From Pseudomonas gingeri (GTDB lineage Bacteria; Pseudomonadota; Gammaproteobacteria; Pseudomonadales; Pseudomonadaceae), in assembly GCF_013385635.1 (NCBI RefSeq), contig NZ_JACAPR010000026.1:1-64000 (forward strand): a DNA stretch of 64,000 bases, given 5' to 3'. The notes below the pieces were generated by a model. The model was given only the letters and a program-made list of their open reading frames with translations. It searched no databases and was not told the DNA's origin. This document shows positions 55,665 to 63,714 of the stretch, piece after piece. The translations under genes and the position numbers were made by a program. Numbering within the stretch: the first letter of the stretch is position 1; every line of letters starts with the position of its first letter.

Positions 55665-56663
55665 TTAGCCTCTCCAGACCCCACGTCCGGCCAGACGCTC
55701 ACGATCATGCTCTGCCATGAAATCCTGCGCCGGTCCCTTGGGTACGATTCCCGTCGGATTGATGGTGCGGTGACTGGCGTAGTAGTGCCCCTTGATATGG
55801 GCAAAATCCACCGTCTCGGCCACTCCCGGCCACTGATACAGCTCGCGCAGCCAGTTCGACAGGTTCGGATAATCGGCAATCCGTCGCAGATTGCATTTGA
55901 AGTGACCGTGATAGACCGCATCGAAACGAATCAACGTGGTGAACAGACGTACGTCCGCCTCGGTCAGGTATTCGCCCGCCAGGTAGCGATGCTCCGCCAG
56001 TTGCCGTTCCAGATGATCGAGTTCGGCAAACACGTCGTCGAACGCCGCTTCATAGGCACCCTGTGAGGTCGCGAAACCGGCCCGATAGACGCCGTTGTTC
56101 ACCGCCGGGTAGATCCGTTCGTTCCAGCTGTCGATCAGCCCGCGCAAGGCTTCGGGATAGAAGTCCAGCCGGTTGCCGGTCAGTCCGTCGAATGCGCTGT
56201 TGAACATGCGGATGATCTCCGCCGATTCATTGCTGACGATAAGTTGCAGCTTTTTGTCCCACAGTACCGGCACGGTCACGCGCCCGGTGTAGTCTGCGCT
56301 GTCGGCGGTATAGCGCTGGTGCATGAAGGCGAGCTGATCGAGCCGGTCGCCGCTGGAGCCGTGGTTCTGGTCGAAGGTCCAGCCGTTTTCCAGCATCAGC
56401 CAACTGACCACCGACACATCGATCAGGTTTTCCAGGCCCTTGAGTTTGCGCAGGATCAGCGTGCGATGAGCCCAGGGACAGGCCAGGGACACATACAGGT
56501 GATAACGCCCGGCTTCGGCGGTAAAACCGCCTTCACCACTGGGTCCGGGCTTGCCATCGGCCGTTACCCAGTGACGGCGTTGCGCCTGTTCGCGCTGGAA
56601 GGCGCCGTCCTTGCTGCTTTCATACCACTGGTCATGCCAGCGGCCTTCGACCAAAAGACCCAT
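55665..56663 (-). CDS. Glutathionyl-hydroquinone reductase (YqjG/Ecm4 family)
   Basis: A 332-residue Xi-class glutathione transferase that reduces glutathionyl-hydroquinones. The catalytic Cys62 is seen in LYVSLACPWAHRTLI, followed by VPVLWDKKLQLIVSNESAEI and a C-terminal helical domain with RFDAVYHGHFKCNLRRI. The N-terminal region (1-50) has the usual FQREQAQRRHWVTADG. It appears to be a single-gene unit. Substrates in this organism are unknown. Confidence 0.9.
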   Translation of the reverse strand: MGLLVEGRWHDQWYESSKDGAFQREQAQRRHWVTADGKPGPSGEGGFTAEAGRYHLYVSLACPWAHRTLILRKLKGLENLIDVSVVSWLMLENGWTFDQNHGSSGDRLDQLAFMHQRYTADSADYTGRVTVPVLWDKKLQLIVSNESAEIIRMFNSAFDGLTGNRLDFYPEALRGLIDSWNERIYPAVNNGVYRAGFATSQGAYEAAFDDVFAELDHLERQLAEHRYLAGEYLTEADVRLFTTLIRFDAVYHGHFKCNLRRIADYPNLSNWLRELYQWPGVAETVDFAHIKGHYYASHRTINPTGIVPKGPAQDFMAEHDRERLAGRGVWRG

Positions 56664-56751
56664 CGGAAACTCCTCGGCAGATGTGCGTTGGAGTCCAGTC
56701 TAAAGTGATTCGTTCGAAGAAATAGCGCAAACCCTGGGGGTAAATGATCGA

Positions 56752-57753
56752 CTAAATCGATCTGTTGCGGGCATCCCAGTATCGTTGAGCCTGTTCGAAG
56801 GCTTGTTCGCGAGGCATGCCGAGACCGCGCAGGGCCAGGGCCATGGTCGACAGCAGGGCCAATTGCGGGTAGCTGTCTTCGACTTCGCCACGCCACAGGG
56901 CCTTGAGGTGCTCGGGTTCCAGCGTCGCCGGTTTCACATGGCGCTGCTCGGACAGGGCGGGCCATTCTTCATCCCAGCTTTCGCCATTGGCCGTCCCGTA
57001 GAGATGGCTGGGACTGTCGGGATTGACCTCGATTTCGCCACCATCGCCCTTGATCACAATGGCCGTATCGCCCAATAGACCACTGGCATCGCGATGCACC
57101 GCCTGGTAGCCGGGATGGAAGATGCTTTGCAGGCCGCAGCGGGCGCCCAGCGGGTTGAGGATGCGTGCCAGGGAGTGGATCGGCGAGCGCAGGCCCAGGG
57201 TATTGCGCAGGTCGATCATTCGCTGCAGCTGTGGTGCCCAGTCACCCAGGGGGAAGAACGCGATATTGCCACTGGCCAGGGCCTGTTCGACGGCCTGCCA
57301 GTTGCGGCACAGCGGAATCTGCAGGGTGTCCAGCAACTGCTCGGTGTACAGCCGGCCCGCGGTATGGGCGCCGCCGCCGTGCATCAGGATCTTCACGCCG
57401 TTCTGTGCCAGGCACTTGGCGGCCAGCAGGTACCAGGGCAGGTGGCGCTTCTTGCCGGCGTAGGTCGGCCAGTCCAGGTCGATCGGCAAGTCCGGCGCAG
57501 CGAGTCGCTCGCGCAGGGCTTCGGTGAAACCGGCCAGTTCATCCGGGCTTTCTTCCTTGTGGCGCAGCAGCATCAGGAAGGCGCCGAGCTGGGTGTCCTC
57601 CACCTTCTCGTCGAGCAGCATGCCCATGGCTTCACGGGCTTCCTCACGGGTCAGGCTGCGGGCGCCGCGCTTGCCCTTGCCGAGGATCCGCACGAAGGTC
57701 GCAAACGGATGTTCGGCCGGTGTTTCGGTGATCAGGGGAGCAGGGTTGGTCAT
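56752..57753 (-). CDS. ybiB: Glycosyl transferase family protein YbiB (TrpD2)
   Basis: This 333-residue protein belongs to the TrpD2 branch of the anthranilate phosphoribosyltransferase family; E. coli YbiB binds nucleic acid and lacks TrpD activity. The N-terminal helical domain (1-75: SLTREEAREAMGMLLD, GAFLMLLRHKEESPDE) and HGGGAHTAGRLYTEQL, which replaces the catalytic KHGNR-like loop, support this. Start 57753 is where the family N-terminus begins; the long open frame upstream in the same phase runs through tusE and is not coding. Its start overlaps the tusE stop by four bases. Confidence 0.85.
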   Translation of the reverse strand: MTNPAPLITETPAEHPFATFVRILGKGKRGARSLTREEAREAMGMLLDEKVEDTQLGAFLMLLRHKEESPDELAGFTEALRERLAAPDLPIDLDWPTYAGKKRHLPWYLLAAKCLAQNGVKILMHGGGAHTAGRLYTEQLLDTLQIPLCRNWQAVEQALASGNIAFFPLGDWAPQLQRMIDLRNTLGLRSPIHSLARILNPLGARCGLQSIFHPGYQAVHRDASGLLGDTAIVIKGDGGEIEVNPDSPSHLYGTANGESWDEEWPALSEQRHVKPATLEPEHLKALWRGEVEDSYPQLALLSTMALALRGLGMPREQAFEQAQRYWDARNRSI

Positions 57754-58085
57754 AGACAGTTCGTCGGTTTGGGCAGGCCCGCCAACTTGGCGGCGAGTTT
57801 GGCGGGAGTGCCATTGAACAGGCGGTTGAGGTGCAGGCTGTTGCCCTTTTCGGCACCCAGTTTCAAGGCGGTGTACTTGATCAGCGGGCGCGTGGCCGGC
57901 GACAGCTCGAACTCCTGGTAGAAACCGCGCAACAACTCGAGGATCTCCCAGTGCTCCGGGCTCAGCTCGATGGTTTCCCGGGCGGCGAGGGCGCTGGCCA
58001 CCGCGGGCGACCAGTCGCTCAATCGCACCAGGTAGCCGTCCTTGTCCAGGGCGATGTCCTGCCCGTTCACAATCAGGGTGTTCAT
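57750..58085 (-). CDS. tusE: Sulfurtransferase TusE (DsrC/Gamma family)
   Basis: TusE (111 residues) accepts persulfide sulfur from TusD and hands it to MnmA for tRNA 2-thiouridine. The DsrC fold segments ALDKDGYLVRLSDWSP, HWEILELLRGFYQEFELSPATRPL and GNSLHLNRLFNG are clear. The conserved penultimate cysteine is present in the final PKPTNCL. Start 58085 overlaps the tusB stop by four bases. Confidence 0.93.
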   Translation of the reverse strand: MNTLIVNGQDIALDKDGYLVRLSDWSPAVASALAARETIELSPEHWEILELLRGFYQEFELSPATRPLIKYTALKLGAEKGNSLHLNRLFNGTPAKLAAKLAGLPKPTNCL

Positions 58086-58381
58086 AACCAGGTATTGACC
58101 TTGTCGTAGCGGATCGACAGCTCGACGAACCCCGGATAGTCCACGCGCGTGGCCCAGTCCGGGCATTCCAGGCCGCGGGCCAGCAGGTCTTCGTCGAGCA
58201 CGAACAGGCGCAACTCGGCCGCACGTTCTTCCAGGGCTTCGAGCGGCAGGCTGCGCGGTTGCAAGGCGTAGACCGCATCACCACTGAGCAACAGCGCATC
58301 TTCGTTGCCCAGCAGGCGCAGACAACTGCCCAGGCGGCTGTCGGTAAACGGGGAGTGAGACAACACATGCAAGGTCGACAT
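58082..58381 (-). CDS. tusB: Sulfurtransferase complex subunit TusB
   Basis: TusB (99 residues) is the DsrH-like subunit of the TusBCD hexamer. The family pattern MSTLHVLSHSPFTDSRLGSCLRLL and LLLSGDAVYAL is seen near the N-terminus. The start touches the tusC stop by one base. It has no active-site cysteine, as expected for TusB. Confidence 0.9.
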   Translation of the reverse strand: MSTLHVLSHSPFTDSRLGSCLRLLGNEDALLLSGDAVYALQPRSLPLEALEERAAELRLFVLDEDLLARGLECPDWATRVDYPGFVELSIRYDKVNTWL

Positions 58382-58743
58382 CAGAGGGTGATCACCTGGT
58401 CATAACGATTAACGAGCGCGACGATTTCTTCGGCCGTGAGCAGGCTCAGGTCCTCGCCGGCAACTTGGGTGGCAAAGAGCCCCCGGTCGGCCAGGCTGTC
58501 GCGGCAGGCATACAGGTCTTCGACACCGAACAGTGACAGCGCCTGGAGGTTGGCGGTCAGGTCTTTCTGCTGCACGGCCCTGGCATTCTGTCCGGACGTC
58601 AGCTGGAACACGCCGTCATCCATGAACAGCAGGCCGATAGGGAGATCGAAGGCGCCACCGGCCAGCACGATATCCAGGGCTTCGCGGGCGCTCGGACCGG
58701 ACCACGGTGCCTGGCGGCTGATGATCAACAGGGACTTGGGCAT
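58381..58743 (-). CDS. tusC: Sulfurtransferase complex subunit TusC
   Basis: TusC (120 residues) is the DsrF-like subunit. It begins MPKSLLIISRQAPWSGPSAREALD and has the LPIGLLFMDDGVFQL segment and DLYACRDSLADRG. It is one base after tusD in a four-gene tus operon ordered D-C-B-E. Confidence 0.92.
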   Translation of the reverse strand: MPKSLLIISRQAPWSGPSAREALDIVLAGGAFDLPIGLLFMDDGVFQLTSGQNARAVQQKDLTANLQALSLFGVEDLYACRDSLADRGLFATQVAGEDLSLLTAEEIVALVNRYDQVITL

Positions 58744-58744
58744 T

Positions 58745-59137
58745 TCAAGGCCCTCCGAAACAGATCAGTCGGTCGGCGGCCTGCACGGCATCGTGCAACT
58801 GCCCCAGCCCGGAGAGTTCCCAGGGCGCGCCCAGGTTCACCGCCGCGCGCTGATAGCGCTGGGCTTCTTCACTGTTCAGTACGCCACGCCGCAGCGCCGC
58901 GGCAATGCAGACCACACCGTCGAGCTGGTGGTCGCTGACGAAGGTCGCCCACTGTTGTGGCAGGTCCTGTTCGTCCTGGGGTGTGACCACATTGCTCGAC
59001 GCGCTGTGCACGCCATCCTGGTAAAAGAACAGCCGCACAATTTCATGCCCGCCGGCCAGCACTGCCTGGGCGAACAGCAGGGCGCGGCGGGAGGAGGGCG
59101 CGTGGGGCGCGGAAAACAGCGCAATGGCAAACTTCAT
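58745..59137 (-). CDS. tusD: Sulfurtransferase complex subunit TusD
   Basis: TusD (130 residues) is the catalytic DsrE-like subunit that takes sulfur from TusA. The active cysteine is Cys77 in DGVVCIAAALRRG, matching E. coli Cys78. FFYQDGV and LSGLGQLHDAVQAADR are further family marks. The start at 59137 (MKFAIALFSAPHAPSS) is the standard one; it opens the tus operon after a terminator. Confidence 0.93.
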   Translation of the reverse strand: MKFAIALFSAPHAPSSRRALLFAQAVLAGGHEIVRLFFYQDGVHSASSNVVTPQDEQDLPQQWATFVSDHQLDGVVCIAAALRRGVLNSEEAQRYQRAAVNLGAPWELSGLGQLHDAVQAADRLICFGGP

Positions 59138-59206
59138 GGGGCACTCTGTCAGCAAATCTGCTGTCATGATAAGGCCAGAAACGCCAGGAAGCTAAATCGC
59201 CGACAA

Positions 59207-59234
59207 CAAAAAGCCCGCCGGAGCGGGCTTTTTG
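59207..59234. terminator. Bidirectional terminator between yccA and tusD
   Basis: A perfect 11-bp stem (59208-59218 and 59223-59233, 4-base loop) flanked by A and T runs lies 15 bases past the yccA stop. Confidence 0.9.
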
Positions 59235-59248
59235 CCTGAGCGGTGCGA

Positions 59249-59920
59249 TCAGTCGTCACGACCCATGATGCCGAAGATCTGCAACAGGCTGATAAACAGG
59301 TTGTAGATCGACACATACAGGCTGATGGTCGCCATGATGTAGTTGCGCTCGCCGCCATGGATGATGGCGCTGGTCTGGAACAGGATGCAGACCGAGGAGA
59401 ACAGCACAAAACCGGCGCTGATCGCCAGCTGCAAGCCGCTGATGTTGAAGAAGATGCTGGCCAGCATTGCGCCCAGCAGGACGAAGAAACCGGCGGTGAT
59501 GAAGCCGCTGAGGAAACTCATGTCCTTGCGGGTGATCAGCACATAGGCCGACAGGCCGCCGAAGACCAGGGCGGTCATGGCGAATGCCGAGCTGACCACT
59601 TCAGCGCCGCCCTGCATGCCCAGGTAGCGGTTGAGGATAGGGCCGAGCAGGAAGCCCATGAAACCGGTCAGGGCGAAGGCGGACACCAGGCCCCAGGCCG
59701 AGTCGCGCAGCTTGTTGGTGAGGAAGAACAGCCCGTAGAAGCCGATCAGCACCACGAAGATATTCGGGTAGCCGACACGCATCTGCTGGGCGACGAAAGC
59801 CATCACACCGCTGAAAGCCAGGGTGAGGGCCAGAAGGCTGTAAGTGTTGCGCAGGACGCGGCTAACCTCTAGCTGCTCAGCCTGCACGCTGTTGTTAACG
59901 GCGTAATCCTGTTCGCGCAT
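59249..59920 (-). CDS. yccA: Bax inhibitor-1/YccA family inner-membrane protein
   Basis: A 223-residue protein with seven transmembrane helices, of the BI-1/YccA family. E. coli YccA is a substrate and modulator of FtsH and sits next to tusE, matching the present tus neighbourhood. The C-terminal signature LYVSIYNLFISLLQIFGI and the charged end MGRDD are typical, as are the two conserved aspartates of the channel end. It is a leftward single gene with a terminator. Confidence 0.92.
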   Translation of the reverse strand: MREQDYAVNNSVQAEQLEVSRVLRNTYSLLALTLAFSGVMAFVAQQMRVGYPNIFVVLIGFYGLFFLTNKLRDSAWGLVSAFALTGFMGFLLGPILNRYLGMQGGAEVVSSAFAMTALVFGGLSAYVLITRKDMSFLSGFITAGFFVLLGAMLASIFFNISGLQLAISAGFVLFSSVCILFQTSAIIHGGERNYIMATISLYVSIYNLFISLLQIFGIMGRDD

Positions 59921-60042
59921 GGCGAAACTCCTTCGGGTTTGAAATGTTCAGTCGCAAAGATCATAACAGAGGCTCTGTAACAAGCTATCACCAGAGTTTG
60001 ACAGTGTGTTTCATTACGGTATTATGGCGCCCGCAATGCATA

Positions 60043-60130
60043 GGAGGTGTGGCCGAGTGGTTTAAGGCAGCAGTCTTGAAAACTGCCGACTGTAACAGGT
60101 CCCAGAGTTCGAATCTCTGCGCCTCCGCCA
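60043..60130 (+). tRNA. tRNA-Ser (anticodon UGA)
   Basis: An 88-base tRNA with encoded CCA (60128-60130). The acceptor stem GGAGGTG pairs with the 3' CGCCTCC, the D-loop has GAGTGGTTTAAGG, the anticodon stem GCAGT/ACTGC (60070-60074 and 60082-60086) frames the loop CTTGAAA with TGA at 60077-60079. A variable arm then precedes the T-arm AGAGTTCGAATCTCT. It reads UCA codons. The adjacent integrase gene suggests that this tRNA is an attachment target. Confidence 0.96.
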
Positions 60131-60141
60131 TATTACACACC

Positions 60142-60169
60142 ACAAAGCCCCGATTATTCGGGGCTTTGT
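60142..60169. terminator. Hairpin after tRNA-Ser
   Basis: A perfect 11-bp stem (60142-60152 and 60159-60169, 6-base loop ATTATT) lies 12 bases past the tRNA. The T-run after it is weak (CGTTTCT), but the A-rich left flank gives some U residues for leftward transcripts such as int. Confidence 0.7.
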
Positions 60170-60260
60170 CGTTTCTGGGTGTCGCTCGTTCTGGCGGTCG
60201 AAATCAAGGAAGCGTTCCGAAACTTTTGCAGGCGTTCCGAAACTATAGGGTTTCTGAGGC

Positions 60261-61328
60261 CTATTTTGTTGGCGAGACAATCTCCCCGACACGCCTGTAA
60301 ACAGTTTCTGTAATGCGCTTGTCGGAGTGCCCGAGCAGCTTGCTCGCCAAGGCCAGGTCCTCGATCTCACTTGCTGCTTTGGGTCGAATATCGCGGAACT
60401 GGAATGACTTGATGTCGGCGGCCAGCTTGTGGTCGAGTGCCTCCAGTGCCGTCGCTGCTGCCTGTCGGCGTGCCTCATCGAATCGTAGGCGCAGCATTGC
60501 CTTTGTGACGTTACGGCCATCTTCGGTCACAATCAGGTATGGATTTCTCGCGCCGCGTTCCTTGCGTTGTCGCAGCAAACGCTCAATCAATTCGCCAAGC
60601 TGATTCGGGCCACTGGAGTTGGTCAGCTTGATTCTTAGCTTCTTGGTGGTTTTCCCCTGGCTGACCTGCAGGTAATCGGAGATGGCGTCTGTTTCGCGCA
60701 TCGACAGGACATCAGCAGGGCGCTGTGCGCTCAGGTAGGCTAGGTCCATTGCATCGCGCAGCTCTGAAGCCCCCTTGTCGTAAACAGCCGACCAAATCGC
60801 GTCGCTGGCATAAAACTCCCTAGGGGTTTCCTTATTCTTGCGTACGCCTGTAACCGGGTTGTCGCAGGTAATCACTCCCCACTCCCGGCCGATGTTGTAG
60901 ATGTGCGAGAGCAGGGCCAGCTCTCGGTTGGCCCTGACTTTCGCGGTTCGCGCATCCCGGTACTGTGCGCAGACGTGTGGGGTAATCGCCTCTGGCGGGG
61001 CGTCGGCGAAAGCGGCTCGCAATTGCTTTAATGACAGGCGATTCTCGCGTTGGGTGCTGGCCTTTTTGTTTGGGATGATATCCCTGTCGTAGCGATCGAA
61101 TATCGGCCCAAGCAGCTTCATGACTCTCGGGACGGTCTTGCGGTCCAGTTTTGCCCATTCGATTTTTGCGATGTCCAGATCGGTTCCCAGGGGGATTTCC
61201 AGCCGCTTGCCATCTGGACCTTTTGCTGCATAGAAATAGCAGACGTAGTCAGGGCCTTTCTTGCGTTTGCGGATCCTCCGCAGCATGCGCGGCGGAAGAT
61301 CTCGGTTCTGAGGTTTTCTCGGTCGCAT
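60261..61328 (-). CDS. int: Phage-type tyrosine recombinase/integrase
   Basis: A 355-residue integrase. The catalytic domain (about 170-350) shows Arg203 (LSAQRPADVL), a candidate Lys226 (SQGKTTKK), box II Arg312-x-x-Arg315 (FRDIRPKAA), His334 (KLLGHS) and the nucleophile Tyr344 (TETVYRR). Box II usually starts with His (HxxR), replaced here by Arg. The N-terminal part (about 30-155) has the SAM-like core-binding fold. It sits 131 bases from tRNA-Ser, pointing toward it, and drives integration and excision of the element. Confidence 0.9.
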   Translation of the reverse strand: MRPRKPQNRDLPPRMLRRIRKRKKGPDYVCYFYAAKGPDGKRLEIPLGTDLDIAKIEWAKLDRKTVPRVMKLLGPIFDRYDRDIIPNKKASTQRENRLSLKQLRAAFADAPPEAITPHVCAQYRDARTAKVRANRELALLSHIYNIGREWGVITCDNPVTGVRKNKETPREFYASDAIWSAVYDKGASELRDAMDLAYLSAQRPADVLSMRETDAISDYLQVSQGKTTKKLRIKLTNSSGPNQLGELIERLLRQRKERGARNPYLIVTEDGRNVTKAMLRLRFDEARRQAAATALEALDHKLAADIKSFQFRDIRPKAASEIEDLALASKLLGHSDKRITETVYRRVGEIVSPTK

Positions 61329-61331
61329 GTA

Positions 61332-61568
61332 CTATCCCACGCGCGAAAGGTCGAGGGTCCAGGTTTCCGCCACGGTATTGGAAGTGGTGGGCCGGACCCC
61401 GGCCAATTTCAGCCGGGCATAGACCCGGCCGACGACAGGGCGGCGTGCACCGGTCAGCACATGTTGCCAACCGTTGTTCACGAGCCAAGCGATCTGTTTG
61501 CGGGGTAGGTGATACCCAGTGATCGCTACGAGCTCTTCCTCGGCGAGGGTTTCGCTTTGAATTTCCAT
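61332..61568 (-). CDS. DUF4224 protein, likely recombination directionality/excisionase-like
   Basis: A 78-residue DUF4224 protein with the family start TLAEEELVAITGYHLPRKQIAWLVNNGW and the ARRPVVGRVY segment. Members usually sit beside phage integrases, and a small winged-helix-like DNA-binding role is suspected. It ends three bases before the int start, so they are probably co-translated. Function is inferred from position. Confidence 0.75.
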   Translation of the reverse strand: MEIQSETLAEEELVAITGYHLPRKQIAWLVNNGWQHVLTGARRPVVGRVYARLKLAGVRPTTSNTVAETWTLDLSRVG

Positions 61569-61614
61569 GTTTCTCTCCGGCCCGCCAGTCGGGACTGGCG
61601 GTGTCCAATGGTTT

Positions 61615-61992
61615 TTAGTGCTGTGCGATTGCTGTCGGGGTCGGCTCAGTAAAACAACTGGGGGTGGGCGACAGTGCCCACTCCTCGGGACGGACGTCGG
61701 TCAGGTCGGCAGGCCAGTAGCGGGGCCCTCCTGCCCGGATTTCTGCTGTTGGTGTAGGGTGCGTATACCCCTTAACAGGCTGCGCGGGCGAGCGTTCCAG
61801 AGCTATCAGCGATGCTCTGGGTGTGGCTGCCTCGCGCAGCTTTTCGTGGGGTACAAGACCCTCGGTGGTGGCGCTGAGAGGGTCAATAATGCTTGCTGCT
61901 TCGCAGCAGCTGTTTGTTACGGGCGTGGCGATCCCATTTTCGTTGCGGAGCAAAGCGGCCTGGGCTTGTGTGGTGTCCTGTGCGTGCATCAT
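61615..61992 (-). CDS. Hypothetical prophage protein
   Basis: A 125-residue protein I do not recognise. It is rich in Thr, Pro and Ala (PTPTAEIRAGGPRYWP, SLIALERSPAQPVKG), with no membrane segment and a pair of cysteines (NSCCEAAS). The start overlaps the HD hydrolase stop by four bases, which supports it being translated. Early, accessory prophage genes of this sort vary widely between phages. Confidence 0.55.
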   Translation of the reverse strand: MMHAQDTTQAQAALLRNENGIATPVTNSCCEAASIIDPLSATTEGLVPHEKLREAATPRASLIALERSPAQPVKGYTHPTPTAEIRAGGPRYWPADLTDVRPEEWALSPTPSCFTEPTPTAIAQH

Positions 61993-62534
61993 GCCGCTTT
62001 CCTCCGGTGTTCGATTGTGAGCTGATCCATCAGGCGCTGGTGATAGGTGAGCCGCGCTTCGGTGGCAGACCAGGGGCGGATGGTTTCAACCATGGGCTCA
62101 ATGTCAACCAGACAATCCCAGGTGGCCGGGTCCGGTGGCATCAGATCGCGGCGTTCGGTCGCCAGGGCAATGAGATCCGCCTTATGGACGTCGGCCGACA
62201 GTTCGCTATCGATGTCGAAACGGGCGCAGATGCATTGCCAGATCCAGTCTTCGACGTCCTGGTAGGCGTGCATCCATTGCTTGAGGGGGCGCACCATGTC
62301 CCCGATGTATGCCTTGGTTGCGTCATGGAGTAGGGCGGCCAACTTGTGTTGCTCGGGCACCAGCTCGGCGACGATGCAGCTATGTTGGGCGACGCTATAG
62401 AACTCGCGGGTGTGTCCGTTGAAGCGGCACAGATGTGCGAGCGCGTGGGAGATATCCCTTGGATCAACGAGAGCGACGTCTGGCTGATAGAGGTCGAAGC
62501 GTTTGCCGGTTACGGTAAGGATCTGGCTCATCAC
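61989..62534 (-). CDS. Prophage HD-domain nucleotide phosphohydrolase
   Basis: A 181-residue HD protein. The metal-binding residues can be read as His34, His51, the His70-Asp71 dyad (AALLHDATKAYIGD) and Asp79. This resembles the YfbR/5'-deoxynucleotidase-type hydrolases often carried by Pseudomonas phages. A role in altering the nucleotide pool or nucleotide signals after induction is possible but not shown. It overlaps both neighbours by four bases. Confidence 0.75.
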   Translation of the reverse strand: MMSQILTVTGKRFDLYQPDVALVDPRDISHALAHLCRFNGHTREFYSVAQHSCIVAELVPEQHKLAALLHDATKAYIGDMVRPLKQWMHAYQDVEDWIWQCICARFDIDSELSADVHKADLIALATERRDLMPPDPATWDCLVDIEPMVETIRPWSATEARLTYHQRLMDQLTIEHRRKAA

Positions 62535-62752
62535 GCGGCCTCCTTGACCAGGTCGGCCAGCAGCAGGGCGTTGGTGGTGTCCTTGTGCAGTTTGCGCAGG
62601 GCCTCGTAGCCGATCAGAGCCTTCAACTGGCGGTCGAACTCTTTGCGGTAGCGAGTCAGGGCGCTGAGTTCAGCGGTGGCTTTTGCGTGTTGCTGTTGCA
62701 GCTCGCCAGCGGCCTGGGGGGTGAGGCGCAGCAGTGGGGTGGGCCGCTTCAT
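62531..62752 (-). CDS. Small hypothetical prophage protein
   Basis: A 73-residue, mostly helical protein with a heptad-like middle (QQQHAKATAELSALTRYRKEFDRQLKALIG), suggestive of a short coiled coil. It is not recognised. Four-base overlaps at both ends place it firmly within the operon. Confidence 0.6.
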   Translation of the reverse strand: MKRPTPLLRLTPQAAGELQQQHAKATAELSALTRYRKEFDRQLKALIGYEALRKLHKDTTNALLLADLVKEAA

Positions 62753-63183
62753 GCTGCTGTCTCCTGGTCGGTCTGCTCCAGAAGGGCCGCAAGCTCCAAG
62801 GCTTTGGTGCGCAGCAGGTGAGTGCGTATCTCGTGGTCTTGCGACTTCAGGGCTTTGAATGTCTCGGCCGCTAGCTTCAGCTGCTGTGCGATAGCCAGTA
62901 AGGTGGCGCGGTCTTTGTCACCCAGTTTCGAAGCTGCGAGTGCGCGTTCGTAATGGGTGTACAACCGCTGGTAGTCCGCTCTGGCCTGGTCGCGTAGTAA
63001 CTTCAGGTCACGGATCATCCCCGACGTGTCAGACCGTTGAATGGCTCTACCTTCCTCGATGCCTTCGATCTGGCCTTTGGCGCGGCCGTCGAGCAGGCCG
63101 CTCCGATAGCCGGCGTAGTAGGTCAGACCGATGAACAGAATGGCGATGATCAGTGCGCAGATCTGTGTGGTTGTCAATGTCAT
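62749..63183 (-). CDS. Prophage membrane-anchored coiled-coil protein
   Basis: A 144-residue protein with one N-terminal transmembrane helix (about 8-25, ICALIIAILFIGLTYYAGY), a glycine/charge segment (GRAKGQIEGIEEGRA) and a long helical region likely to form a coiled coil (about 50-140). The form resembles spanin-like proteins, but its place in the integrase-side early operon argues against a lysis role. Function unknown. Confidence 0.65.
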   Translation of the reverse strand: MTLTTTQICALIIAILFIGLTYYAGYRSGLLDGRAKGQIEGIEEGRAIQRSDTSGMIRDLKLLRDQARADYQRLYTHYERALAASKLGDKDRATLLAIAQQLKLAAETFKALKSQDHEIRTHLLRTKALELAALLEQTDQETAA

Positions 63184-63229
63184 GTGGTGTGCTCCTAGTG
63201 GATTGATGGCTGGTGGTGTCAGCCGTTGA

Positions 63230-63556
63230 TTACTGGTCTTGCTCGGGTGATTCGGTCTGCAGCTTTGCGTGATGCTCGTCAGCTCTGTAGGCGCAGATGT
63301 CGATCAGAGCTGCGACATGTTTGATGTGCACGAACTTCGGCGCCTTGCGGCTGTTGTCCAGGGTGGTAACTGGCAGTTGAATGCGGCCGTTCTGGATCTC
63401 GGTGGCGAAGGTCTGCTCGTTGAGGTTGCGGAAGTACTGCACGCGTAGCTTTTCCAGCGGGATCAGCACGTCGCCGAAGGTGCGGTAGAGCAGTTCGACG
63501 GTCGCCGTCTCGGGTGCGGGCATCAGCCGGAGTGGGGATTGGTTGGTGTCCTTCAT
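63230..63556 (-). CDS. prtN: Pyocin activator PrtN family protein
   Basis: A 108-residue protein of the PrtN family. In P. aeruginosa PrtN activates pyocin genes after RecA-dependent loss of PrtR; related copies occur in many prophages as regulators. The family pattern TVELLYRTFGDVLIPLEKLRVQYF and FATEIQNGRIQLPVTTLDNSRKAPKFVHIKHVAALID (landmarks) is clear. ATG 63556 is preferred because it overlaps the stop of the preceding gene (ATGA); the TTG at 63589 is the other choice. It may switch on early prophage genes. Confidence 0.8.
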   Translation of the reverse strand: MKDTNQSPLRLMPAPETATVELLYRTFGDVLIPLEKLRVQYFRNLNEQTFATEIQNGRIQLPVTTLDNSRKAPKFVHIKHVAALIDICAYRADEHHAKLQTESPEQDQ

Positions 63557-63714
63557 GTGCTGTTCTGCTTCCTTTTTGGGTGGTTCCAATAGTTCAGGCA
63601 GTGGCGTTTGGTCAGCTCGCGCAGATGTTCCGGCACCTCAAGCAGCGCTGCGTTGCGCTGCTCGCGTGTCGGAAGGGCTACGATCTGGCGGGCATACTCC
63701 CTAGGCCACGTCAC
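63553..63714 (-). CDS. Small (53-residue) prophage protein between KilAC-like and prtN
   Basis: A GTG start at 63714 lies inside the end of the KilAC-like gene, and the stop overlaps the prtN ATG by four bases (63553-63556). The product begins MTWPREYARQIVALPT and continues REQRNAALLEVPEHLR, then LTKRHCLNYWNHPK: a basic, helical peptide. I recall similar short proteins in Pseudomonas prophages near prtN but do not know their role. No strong Shine-Dalgarno is visible, so translation may be coupled to the upstream gene. Confidence 0.6.
   Translation of the reverse strand: MTWPREYARQIVALPTREQRNAALLEVPEHLRELTKRHCLNYWNHPKRKQNST

Noticed and set aside
57754..58368. In-frame upstream extension of ybiB through tusE and tusB
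   Set aside because: The family N-terminus begins at 57753, and the extension overlaps well-supported tus genes in another frame.
62749..63183. Membrane-anchored prophage protein as an i-spanin (Rz)
   Set aside because: It lies among integrase-side early genes with no endolysin, holin or overlapping o-spanin nearby.
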